Positions 1 to 6,563 of a stretch of DNA of 8,799 nucleotides are shown in pieces (the first letter of the stretch is position 1; each line of letters opens with the position of its first letter). Origin of the DNA: Deltaproteobacteria bacterium RIFOXYA12_FULL_61_11 (GTDB lineage Bacteria; Bdellovibrionota_F; JAHFAK01; YA12-FULL-61-11); the NCBI GenBank assembly GCA_001799195.1, contig MGSU01000170.1, forward strand, positions 1-8,799, given 5' to 3'. The position numbers and the translations under genes were made by a program. A model generated the notes under the pieces. The model was not told the DNA's origin. It worked only from the letters and a program-made list of their open reading frames with translations, and searched no databases.

Positions 1-751
1 GGCCGGTCACGCCGGTACCATGGGCATCGTCGAGGATCAAGGCGACCCCGCGTTCCTCGCACAGGGGGACAATGCGATCGAGCGGTGCGAGGTCCCCCTC
101 CATGGAATAGACTCCCTCGACGTACACGAAGATGTGGCCGGGATCGAGACCCCGCTGTCGCAGGAGTCGGTCGAGAATGCCGGCGAGGTGATCGACATCG
201 TTGTGGCGGAAACGGAAGTGGGCCACAGGACGGCTCCCGCCGGCGAGTTTCAGCCCATCGGCGATGCTGGCATGGGCGAGTTCGTCCAAGACCAGGACAT
301 CGTTCTCTCCGAGGAGCGTCGACACCCAGGCCAGGTTGGCCTGATAACCGCTGGCGAAGAGAAGAGCCTCGGGTTGCCCTTCGTAGACGGCCAGCCGGGA
401 ACAGAGGAGTTGGTGCAGGGCCGTGGTCCCGTTGAGCAAGGGCGGACCTGCTACCCCGAGACCCCAGTCCTGAAGGTACGAGGAGGCTGCCTGGGCCACG
501 GCGGGATCGGTTGCCAAGCCGAGGTAGTTGTTGGAGCCGAACATGAGCATGTCGCGCGGTCCATGTTCGTCCTGGATCCTCACGTGAGCCGCGGCCCCGG
601 AGAGCAAGATCCTCGAATAAAAGGTGTTGCCCGCGGCAAGATGGGCCTCGGCGAGCTGTCGGAAACCGTGCAGCCGAAGTTGGAGGGGGAGAGCACCGAG
701 CCCACCTCCGAACCTCGGGTCGAGCTCTTCGGCTGCGGTGTGCTTGGGCAT
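1..751 (-). CDS. PLP-dependent alpha-oxoamine synthase family enzyme, 3' end cut by window edge
   Basis: The first 250 residues of a class I/II-fold PLP enzyme of the alpha-oxoamine synthase family (BioF, KBL, HemA-type ALAS and SPT relatives), which condense an amino acid with an acyl-thioester and release CO2. Visible family blocks: FGSNNYLGLA near residues 71-80, GPPLLNGT near 102-109, LFASGYQAN near 131-139, DELAHAS at 156-162 (His160 should stack on the PLP ring), VEGVYSMEGDLAPL near 211-224, and LDDAHGTG at 240-247 (Asp241 and His244 expected at the cofactor N1 and O3'). The Schiff-base lysine lies beyond the edge, as do the usual last ~150 residues. Start chosen at the ATG at 751 because the N-terminus then has family-like length; no strong Shine-Dalgarno is visible. 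It diverges from the FGE-like lipoprotein gene 166 bp away. The substrate cannot be assigned: the GPPLLNGT block does not clearly mark KAPA, ketobutyrate or sphingoid-base synthase. Confidence 0.92.
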   Translation of the reverse strand, partial: MPKHTAAEELDPRFGGGLGALPLQLRLHGFRQLAEAHLAAGNTFYSRILLSGAAAHVRIQDEHGPRDMLMFGSNNYLGLATDPAVAQAASSYLQDWGLGVAGPPLLNGTTALHQLLCSRLAVYEGQPEALLFASGYQANLAWVSTLLGENDVLVLDELAHASIADGLKLAGGSRPVAHFRFRHNDVDHLAGILDRLLRQRGLDPGHIFVYVEGVYSMEGDLAPLDRIVPLCEERGVALILDDAHGTGVTG

Positions 752-824
752 GATGGTAGCAAAGGAGTTTTTTGACCAGGAGCATCCTACCAGCTCGAGC
801 TCGGAGCGACAAGGTCTTGCACCA

Positions 825-852
825 GGGTGTTCGAGAGGGTGTTCGAGAGGGT
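825..852. repeat. 12-bp tandem repeat, about 2.3 copies
   Basis: The unit GGGTGTTCGAGA occurs at 825-836 and again exactly at 837-848, followed by a partial third copy (GGGT, 849-852). It lies in the 166-bp spacer between two divergent genes, directly upstream of the weak promoter candidate. It could be a slippage repeat or a double binding site for a regulator. The repetition is seen directly; function is unknown. Confidence 0.8.
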
Positions 853-880
853 TGTTGTGCCTATGCCGTCGTGGTACCAT
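852..880 (+). promoter_or_regulatory. weak sigma-70-type promoter candidate
   Basis: TTGTTG at 852-857 and TACCAT at 875-880 are separated by 17 bp. Matches to the consensus are only 3/6 and 4/6. A start near 887 would give a leader of about 30 nt before the ATG at 918. Placement is sensible but the boxes are weak. Confidence 0.25.
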
Positions 881-917
881 CCGTAAGATATGCAAGGGGG
901 TACCCACCGTCGCCGCC

Positions 918-2198
918 ATGAAGAGCTCGGGTTGTCTGCTCATACTCGCACTGGTCGCCTGTCAGACCATCATGGTGGACCAGAACAAGGACGAAGATCG
1001 GCAAGATCAGCAGCTCTACTCGAATCTGGTGGTCGACAGGAACGGTATCCCCATCCCCCCCATGTTCCGACCGGCCCCGCCCTCCAATACCACAGATCCC
1101 TATGGAGATAGTACCCTTGTTGAGGCTAGTGATCCTGGGGAAGACGGGGGTCTGGGCTATGAGCAACCGGACGGAGAGGATCCCTCGGAGGACGAAGCGC
1201 AGCTCCCTCTGCCTCCATTGACGCCGCCACCTGCCGGGAACAGCCCTCCCACCTTTACCGAGGCGCCTGATAAACCCCTGGCCATGTATTACGACAGCAG
1301 CGTGCGCATCCCCATCCTGGTCGAGGAGCCCGACGGCGAACCCGTGACCGTGGCGATCACCCGCGGCAAGCGCCCGAGCATGGAACTCGACGATGCCAGA
1401 GTTTTTACCTTTACGCCGGACAGCACGCTCGCCGATCGCACCATCAAGGTCGATGTCACCGCGACCGACGGTTTCCACCAGACGGTCCTGACCTTGACCT
1501 TCGAGGTGCTCAATCCTTATGAGGGCATGCTCAATCTTGGCAGCTACTCCATCGATCCCTACGAGGCGGTGGTATCCTATGACCCCTATTGCGCCAAGAA
1601 TACCTTCTATGGTCAGGACATCGATGACTACCTGATCGGTTTCCCCGATCTGATCGGGTATCAGGAACACAACGAGGGCAGCGAATGGGGCGATCGCCTC
1701 TTCGCTTGCACGGTCAAAGGCGAAATCCCCTCCCGCTACATCACCTGGCCCCAGGCAAAACGGGCGTGCGAGAACATGGGTAAACGCCTGTGCTCCTTCT
1801 CGGAGTTCAAGACGGCCTGTGCCGATACCCCTAAGGACAAGTGCAACTGGGACAAAGGCGCTCCCTACGCCTCGGGTGGAGCCCCCGAATGCGCGGCCAC
1901 CACCGGAACCTTCGACATGATCGGCAACCTGAGGGAATGGACCACCGAGCTACGCTGCGAACCCGTGACCGAGAACGATCCCTGTCACGAACAATGTTTG
2001 TTCCTCCATGACCAGGCTTGGTGCGACGATGCGGCCAAACTCAATACCCTGCGCACCGAGAAGCCCCTCGGGATTGGTTTTCACCAGGTCGGGGGGTTCT
2101 TCGGCAACAACGGCGAATGGTACGCTGAATGCGGCAAGGTCGAATCGGGTTTGGCCGAAGAGGGCAGGGAAGGGGTCGGTTTCCGCTGTTGTAAGTGA
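918..2198 (+). CDS. lipoprotein with cadherin/Ig-like domain and degenerate formylglycine-generating-enzyme (SUMF1) domain
   Basis: A 426-residue predicted lipoprotein. The ATG at 918 is chosen because it begins a type II signal peptide whose lipobox LVAC puts the lipidated Cys at 15; upstream in-frame codons would overlap the divergent gene and bury the signal. The nearest ribosome-binding sequence, AAGGGGG (894-900), is rather far away (17 nt). Residues 16-106 are an acidic, proline-rich linker. Residues ~107-200 look like a cadherin/Ig-like beta domain (SPPTF, EPDGEPVTVAI, FTFTPDSTLADRTIKVDVTA, TDGF). Residues ~203-426 match the FGE/SUMF1 fold: YITWPQAKRACENMGKRLC (274-292), TFDMIGNLREW (331-341) and terminal GVGFRCC (419-425). 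The catalytic cysteine pair of true aerobic FGEs (RGGSW.C....C context) is not present in the GGFFGNNGEWYAEC stretch (392-405), so sulfatase activation is unlikely; a structural or ligand-binding role is inferred. Twenty Cys besides the lipidated one suggest disulfides and export. Its stop directly abuts that of the convergent gene. Confidence 0.88.
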   Translation: MKSSGCLLILALVACQTIMVDQNKDEDRQDQQLYSNLVVDRNGIPIPPMFRPAPPSNTTDPYGDSTLVEASDPGEDGGLGYEQPDGEDPSEDEAQLPLPPLTPPPAGNSPPTFTEAPDKPLAMYYDSSVRIPILVEEPDGEPVTVAITRGKRPSMELDDARVFTFTPDSTLADRTIKVDVTATDGFHQTVLTLTFEVLNPYEGMLNLGSYSIDPYEAVVSYDPYCAKNTFYGQDIDDYLIGFPDLIGYQEHNEGSEWGDRLFACTVKGEIPSRYITWPQAKRACENMGKRLCSFSEFKTACADTPKDKCNWDKGAPYASGGAPECAATTGTFDMIGNLREWTTELRCEPVTENDPCHEQCLFLHDQAWCDDAAKLNTLRTEKPLGIGFHQVGGFFGNNGEWYAECGKVESGLAEEGREGVGFRCCK

Positions 2199-4685
2199 TC
2201 AGGCTTCTCGCAGGACAGCCTGTTCTTCAGGCGTGCGTTCGCGCAGGTAGAGGGCGCCAGAAAAACACTTCTTCGCACAAATGCCGCAACCAATGCATTT
2301 CGCAGGGTCGGTCACGGGTAGGAGCTGTTCGTTGAGACTGATCGCTTGATATGGGCAGCGGGTGCAATTCCCGCAATGCTGACACAGTTCGGTGCGACAC
2401 GCCGAGAGTTTCTTCGCCGGTGATAGTTCCATGAAGCCGGTGATCGGCGAGGGGAGTGCACAGCCGATCAACTCCTTCATCGAGCCGATGCCTCGAGCTT
2501 CCATCAGGTGGCTGACCCCGGAGCACAGCTCGTCGTGGATGGCATAGCCGTATTTGGTGACCAGGGTGCAGAATTGGACCGTGCGCACGCCCAGGGCCAA
2601 GAAATCGGCGGCGGCCTTGTAATGCATGGGCCCGCCATTGCCGGAGATATGTACCCCCAACGGTGCTGCGGTGGCGAGAGTTAGATAACTGATGGGCAGT
2701 ACTCCCTCACCGCTCATGCCGACCACAATACCCTCGTCCCAACTGGGTTTTGCCCCCGGCCGGAAACACAGCGAGGGGAAGGAGTTGGCCAGGGTGATAC
2801 CGGCAGGCTTCCCCGGGTGGTGCTCGAGGACTTGACGCACGGCCAGGACGATGGCTGCAATGGAGGTGACCGCGCCGGTGAGCTTGAACAATTTTGGAAC
2901 CTCGGCCGAACCTGCCGACAGGATCCAATCGATGATCTTGGCAGTCAGGGCAGCATTCTGCGAGACGATGTCGCCCTCGGTGCCATCCCCTCCCTGAGGA
3001 CAGGACAGGCTGTATTCGATCGCCATGGCCCCGGCCTGTTCCAGTTTTCGGGTGTTGGCCTGCCAAACCGCCCGATCGGCCTCGTCGCGTCCGGTGACCG
3101 GGCCTCCGGTAGAACCGATGGTGAGGCGGTCGGGGTACATCCGGACAAGGTGCCCGATCTCGTCGCAGACCCGGTCGAGCGGGTGTCCGCTGACATTATC
3201 GCAGTTGCCGTAGGTATTCTCGTCGAAGACGTGCATGTATTCGCCGGGAATGTGGATGGGCAACCCATCGAAGGAGGTCTTGAGCACGCCTCCGGCCCAA
3301 CCGGCCTCGTAGGCACTGACCATCTGGTCGAGCCCGTCGCTGATCGGAGAGGCCGAGAGCAGGAAGGGAGTGCGCAGAGGTCTCCCGAAGAAGTCGGTGC
3401 GTAGCGGAACCGGAGTCATACCGTAGCCGGACACCTGGATCGTGCTCTTGACCTTCTTGGTGAAGGATGCCCGACCCTTGCGAGCGAGCCACTGATCGAC
3501 CTCGTGGGCGGAGTTCTTGCCCGCGGCCACGGCCTCGACTACGGTCGAAGGCCCGCCGTCGCAATCGCCTGCCAGGAAAATGGGAGGGGAGGCCTCACAC
3601 GTCAAGCCCGAGGATCCGCCGATGGCGATGATGATGTGATCGACATCCCGGCGGAGCTGTTCGCTACCGTTCAGACCTTTGATTGCCCGGGGCGAGAAGG
3701 GGGTCCCCTCCGGCAGTACGACTCGTTGCAAGCGAACTCCGGTCAGTCGACCGTTTTCCATCAGTATTTCGATCAAGCGGGTCCTGCCGCTGAGCTCAAT
3801 ACCGAAGTGCCGGAGGTCTTCGCGTTCATGCGCGGTCAACGGCATCTCGGCCCAGTTCTCCAGAGCGACCATTTCGACCTGGGACGCACCTCGTTCTTTG
3901 GCCGTGGTGGCGCAATCGCAGGCGGTCGCTCCACCACCCACTACCAGCACTCGTCCGCGCAGGAGGTGAGTATCGGGAGTCGAGAGGTAATCCAAACCGC
4001 TCAAACAGCGGTCCTCGTTATCGATGCGCAGGCGCAACGGTCGCCACAGACCGACGGCGAGGATGACTGCCTGGAACCCCTGCTCGAGCAATTCTTCCGG
4101 GTCGCCGACCTTCATTCCGGTCAGCAAGGTCACTCCCTCGAGAGCTTGTACGAAAGAGAAGTCGTTCTCTATGACCGCCCGTGGCAGGCGACGTTCGGGG
4201 ATGAGCAAGCAGGCCCCACCCGGCCTCGCGGACTTCTCGAACACGTGGACTTCGTAACCCCTCTGCGCCAAGACCGCGGCAGCGGCCATACCAGCGGGGC
4301 CGGCACCGACGATGGCGACCTTGAGACCATTGCGCCGGCAGCTCTGGAACCGCGGTTCGACCTCGAGCCGTCTGGCGTGCTCGATCAGGGTTGCTTGGAT
4401 CTTTGGAATATTCACCGGACGATCGAATTCCCGGTGGACGCAGGCCTTCATGCAATGGAAATCGGGACAGACCACACCGCAGATACCGCCCAAGGGGTTG
4501 TTCTGTAAAATTTCCGCGGCGGCGCGTTTGAAATCCGAGGGTGAACCCTGACGTGCGGCCATGATGAAATCGGCAGGAGAACAATGGGCCGGACAAGCAT
4601 TCCGGCAGGGTTTTTCGGTGCAGAATTCGCATCTGGCAAGCTCGCTCGCGAGTTGGGCATCGGTCAGGAAGGAATAGGCTGTCAT
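2199..4685 (-). CDS. dihydropyrimidine dehydrogenase-like iron-sulfur flavoprotein (fused PreT-PreA architecture)
   Basis: An 828-residue, probably cytoplasmic multi-cofactor oxidoreductase with the domain order of dihydropyrimidine dehydrogenase (NADPH-dependent reduction of uracil/thymine). N-terminal GltD-like Fe-S domain: Cys19, 22, 27, 31 and Cys69, 73, 78, 82, with Gln97 aligned to the unusual Gln ligand of mammalian DPD. FAD domain: VAIVGAGPAG at 123-132, with a second FAD contact LAGDCDGGPSTVVEAV at 371-386. NADPH domain: VVGGGATACDCAT at 248-260. FMN barrel from ~425: GRPLRTPFLLSASP, LKTSF, SLSCPQGGDG (Cys562, the expected catalytic Cys), FKLTGAVTSI (Lys601), LANSF (632-636), ISGNGGP and VQFCT. 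C-terminal two-cluster ferredoxin: Cys768, 771, 774, 777 and Cys797, 800, 803, 807. It is shorter than mammalian DPD (~1025 aa), mainly before the C-terminal ferredoxin. Start chosen at the ATG at 4685, preceded by GGAGG at 7 nt; longer in-frame starts would run into the divergent gene. Some substrate-contact residues differ from DPD, so the substrate is uncertain. No dihydropyrimidinase or beta-ureidopropionase is nearby. Confidence 0.9.
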   Translation of the reverse strand: MTAYSFLTDAQLASELARCEFCTEKPCRNACPAHCSPADFIMAARQGSPSDFKRAAAEILQNNPLGGICGVVCPDFHCMKACVHREFDRPVNIPKIQATLIEHARRLEVEPRFQSCRRNGLKVAIVGAGPAGMAAAAVLAQRGYEVHVFEKSARPGGACLLIPERRLPRAVIENDFSFVQALEGVTLLTGMKVGDPEELLEQGFQAVILAVGLWRPLRLRIDNEDRCLSGLDYLSTPDTHLLRGRVLVVGGGATACDCATTAKERGASQVEMVALENWAEMPLTAHEREDLRHFGIELSGRTRLIEILMENGRLTGVRLQRVVLPEGTPFSPRAIKGLNGSEQLRRDVDHIIIAIGGSSGLTCEASPPIFLAGDCDGGPSTVVEAVAAGKNSAHEVDQWLARKGRASFTKKVKSTIQVSGYGMTPVPLRTDFFGRPLRTPFLLSASPISDGLDQMVSAYEAGWAGGVLKTSFDGLPIHIPGEYMHVFDENTYGNCDNVSGHPLDRVCDEIGHLVRMYPDRLTIGSTGGPVTGRDEADRAVWQANTRKLEQAGAMAIEYSLSCPQGGDGTEGDIVSQNAALTAKIIDWILSAGSAEVPKLFKLTGAVTSIAAIVLAVRQVLEHHPGKPAGITLANSFPSLCFRPGAKPSWDEGIVVGMSGEGVLPISYLTLATAAPLGVHISGNGGPMHYKAAADFLALGVRTVQFCTLVTKYGYAIHDELCSGVSHLMEARGIGSMKELIGCALPSPITGFMELSPAKKLSACRTELCQHCGNCTRCPYQAISLNEQLLPVTDPAKCIGCGICAKKCFSGALYLRERTPEEQAVLREA

Positions 4686-4692
4686 CGGGCTG

Positions 4693-4697
4693 CCTCC
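4693..4697 (-). promoter_or_regulatory. ribosome-binding site deciding the start of the DPD-like gene
   Basis: On the minus strand this reads GGAGG, 7 nt before the ATG at 4685. It is the best Shine-Dalgarno match among candidate starts and rejects the in-frame ATGs at 4790 and 4895. Confidence 0.8.
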
Positions 4698-4766
4698 GAA
4701 TTCGTGATCAGGCTCGAGGTCCACGGTGACGATCCGGGAAGCACGAGCCTCTCCCCTGTAGCATGA

Positions 4767-4783
4767 TGGAAAGGCCTTTTCCA
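4767..4783. repeat. palindrome in the divergent spacer
   Basis: AAAGGCCTTT at 4770-4779 is a perfect 10-bp palindrome, extended by TGG (4767-4769) and CCA (4781-4783) with one unpaired T. A wider GATGG/CCATC pair (4765-4769, 4787-4791) surrounds it. It lies between two divergent genes and could be an operator; no T-tract follows on either side, so it is not an obvious terminator. Function is inferred only. Confidence 0.45.
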
Positions 4784-4810
4784 GTACCATCGGGGCGGAG
4801 TAATGGGGAT

Positions 4811-4840
4811 TTGCCTCTCGAAGGCCGAGCGTGGTATTTT
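4811..4840 (+). promoter_or_regulatory. sigma-70-type promoter candidate for the VWA lipoprotein gene
   Basis: TTGCCT (4811-4816) and TATTTT (4835-4840) are 18 bp apart, each matching the consensus at 4 of 6 positions. The TATTTT lies in one of the few AT-rich patches of the spacer. A start near 4847 would give a leader of about 47 nt. Confidence 0.35.
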
Positions 4841-4884
4841 CGGTTCGACGGATGCGTACGACTTCCTGCCACGTGGCTCCTCCC

Positions 4885-4889
4885 GGAGG
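4885..4889 (+). promoter_or_regulatory. ribosome-binding site deciding the start of the VWA lipoprotein gene
   Basis: GGAGG, 4 nt before the ATG at 4894. The spacing is short but the match is full, and this ATG gives a clean lipoprotein signal peptide. Confidence 0.7.
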
Positions 4890-4893
4890 CCCC

Positions 4894-6387
4894 ATGCCTA
4901 GCTTCTATCTCTTGTCTCTCATACTCCTCGGATGCGCCGGGAGCAGCAGTTCGATCTCGACCGGTACGTCCTCGCCCGCCGACACTCCGATCGACGGTTC
5001 GGCGGTGTTGCCCGGCAGTCCTGTGGTCTCCTTGCCCTTTGACCCTCCCGCTCAGGGATCCACCCCCACGCCGGGTTCCCCGCTTCCGACCACCCCTTTG
5101 CCCGGAATACCTTCCCAAGATCCCTCGACCGATGGAGGAGACCCGAGTGACGACTCAGGTCAGAACGTGCCCGTTACCCTGACCATTGATTGCACTGCGA
5201 CACCGGAACACCAATCGTGCCAAGAACACGAAACGGCCATCGGTGATGCTTGTGCTTTGGCCGGGGGACAAGAACTCGCAGGCGAAGCCTCTTGCCTGGG
5301 GCGGAAATGGTCTCCGAGCTATGACCAATGTCAGGCCTGTCTCACCGAGCATGGTGGTTCACCAATAGATTGTGCTCCCTGCGCCAACCGCAGCTACGGT
5401 TTCCTGACCACCGAGACCCTCGACCAGGTCGAGCCGCGACCCGGTGCAGCCCTCGATGTGCTCTGGGTCTTCGATAATTCTCCCAGCATGGTCGACGAGC
5501 AGACCTCGCTTGCGACGAACATCCCCGATTTTCTGCAGGCTCTCGATGAGGCTGAAGTGGAGTATCGCCTCGCAGTGACCCTGACCGATCCCACACCGAC
5601 AATCCGCGGCCATTTCGTCTCCTCGGTCATCACCCCGGGTTCAGCCAACCCGACCCTGGCCTTCCGACAGGGCGTGGAGCTGGTCACGACCGACTTACTC
5701 TGTAGCAGTGATCAAGTTGGAGCCGATTGTTACAACGAGCAGGGATTGAGCACCGCGGTCACCGCCCTGGCCTATGCTTCCACTGAGACCCCACCCAATC
5801 AGGGGTTTCTCAGACCCGAGGCCGATTTAGCGGTGATCTTCGTCAGCGATTCCGACGACATGACCAAGGCCAATCCCACGCGAGTATTCGAAGCCACGGG
5901 AACGCGCGATGCTCAGATCGATATCTTACTCGCCGCGAAGAGCGCTCCCGCCAAGGTCACCCTTTCCGCCCTAGTCGCCGATGGGTCCGAGGGTTGCAGC
6001 CGTTCCTGTTGGCTCCCTTCCGCGCAGAATCCTTCCCTGTATCAATGCACCTTGGACCTCCCCGAGCATGACAACATCGAGAGCGTCGGGACCTTCTACC
6101 TCGAGGCGGTACGCCGCAGCGGAGGGCTGTCCGGTCCCCTGTGCAGCAAAGATTTTAAACCGTTCCTGAGCGAGCTCGGCGCTCGTTTGACGGGAGCGAG
6201 CACGAGCTTCCCGCTGGCCCATCAACCCATCTCCCATTCCGTCGCCGTATGGGTCGATTCCGTGCTGGTTCCTCCCGGGGAGGTGAACGGTTGGCGGGTG
6301 GAGGGCTCGGCCTTGCAGTTCCACGGGACGGCCGTGCCTCCGGTCGGGGCGACCCTGCAGGTCAGGTATTATCGCGAAGAACCCTAG
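4894..6387 (+). CDS. Cys-rich von Willebrand factor A-domain lipoprotein
   Basis: A 497-residue predicted lipoprotein. The signal peptide MPSFYLLSLILLGC ends in lipobox LLGC with Cys14; the next residue is Ala, not Asp, which suggests the outer membrane by the E. coli rule. Residues 15-98 are a low-complexity Ser/Thr/Pro/Gly/Asp linker that could hold the rest away from the membrane. A compact module with eight cysteines follows (100, 109, 120, 134, 146, 149, 160, 163), probably disulfide-bonded. A VWA domain starts near 187: VLWVFDNSPSM carries the MIDAS motif DxSxS (Asp194, Ser196, Ser198), and VIFVSDSDD (~314-322) is the later acidic strand. VWA domains bind divalent metal and protein partners. 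Residues ~448-497 form a beta-rich C-terminal segment (VAVWVDSVLVPPGEVNGW ... VGATLQVRYY) that recurs in predatory-bacterium and myxobacterial VWA lipoproteins as I recall them. The next gene starts 176 bp downstream on the same strand. The partner and biological role are unknown. Confidence 0.88.
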   Translation: MPSFYLLSLILLGCAGSSSSISTGTSSPADTPIDGSAVLPGSPVVSLPFDPPAQGSTPTPGSPLPTTPLPGIPSQDPSTDGGDPSDDSGQNVPVTLTIDCTATPEHQSCQEHETAIGDACALAGGQELAGEASCLGRKWSPSYDQCQACLTEHGGSPIDCAPCANRSYGFLTTETLDQVEPRPGAALDVLWVFDNSPSMVDEQTSLATNIPDFLQALDEAEVEYRLAVTLTDPTPTIRGHFVSSVITPGSANPTLAFRQGVELVTTDLLCSSDQVGADCYNEQGLSTAVTALAYASTETPPNQGFLRPEADLAVIFVSDSDDMTKANPTRVFEATGTRDAQIDILLAAKSAPAKVTLSALVADGSEGCSRSCWLPSAQNPSLYQCTLDLPEHDNIESVGTFYLEAVRRSGGLSGPLCSKDFKPFLSELGARLTGASTSFPLAHQPISHSVAVWVDSVLVPPGEVNGWRVEGSALQFHGTAVPPVGATLQVRYYREEP

Positions 6388-6466
6388 CCTCTTCGGGGAA
6401 GGGTGGAACCCGCGTCGAGAGATTGCGGAGGTCGAGGCAGAGGGGTTATCACGGAACGTAGAGGGA

Positions 6467-6488
6467 TGGTTCTTCGTTTGCATTGACA
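6467..6488 (+). promoter_or_regulatory. possible sigma-54-like element overlapping a lone TTGACA
   Basis: TGG (6467-6469) and TTTGCA (6477-6482) place GG and GC 10 nt apart, the spacing of -24/-12 promoters, but the CACG part of the -24 box is absent. TTGACA at 6483-6488 is a perfect -35 hexamer, yet no acceptable -10 lies 16-18 bp downstream, where the DNA is very GC-rich. Either may be chance. It lies 76-97 bp upstream of the next ATG. Confidence 0.2.
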
Positions 6489-6548
6489 AGGTACCGCGGG
6501 GCGGCTCGCCTCGCGACCGGCTAGAGGTCATGGGGGTTGTGTATGGTT

Positions 6549-6554
6549 AGGGGA
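6549..6554 (+). promoter_or_regulatory. ribosome-binding site for the BPI-like lipoprotein gene
   Basis: AGGGGA, 9 nt before the ATG at 6564. A competing GGGGG at 6532-6536 sits 6 nt before an in-frame ATG at 6543, which would add seven residues to the signal peptide. The 6564 start gives the more typical lysine-led signal sequence. Confidence 0.5.
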
Positions 6555-6563
6555 TTGTCTTCA

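Noticed and set aside
20-775. Plus-strand open frame of 251 residues
   Set aside because: It is antisense to the alpha-oxoamine synthase, whose family motifs are unmistakable on the minus strand; the plus frame shows no recognisable domain.
861-1670. Minus-strand open frame of 269 residues
   Set aside because: It overlaps the lipoprotein gene that has a lipobox and FGE motifs; nothing supports translation of the antisense frame.
3504-4508. Plus-strand open frame of 334 residues
   Set aside because: It mirrors the FAD/NADPH domains of the DPD-like gene. Long antisense frames are expected in GC-rich coding DNA, and it has no motif or ribosome-binding site.
4686-4895. N-terminal extension of the DPD-like protein to ATGs at 4790 or 4895
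   Set aside because: The extra residues match no DPD region, would cross the divergent gene's leader, and lack the GGAGG that precedes the ATG at 4685.
6388-6403. Small hairpin after the VWA lipoprotein stop as a terminator
   Set aside because: CTTC/GAAG with a GGG loop and two more pairs across a bulge is short, and no T-tract follows, so termination is not supported.
6483-6511. Sigma-70 promoter based on the perfect TTGACA
   Set aside because: At 17-bp spacing the -10 position reads TCGCCT, which is not a credible -10 box; kept only as a low-confidence note.
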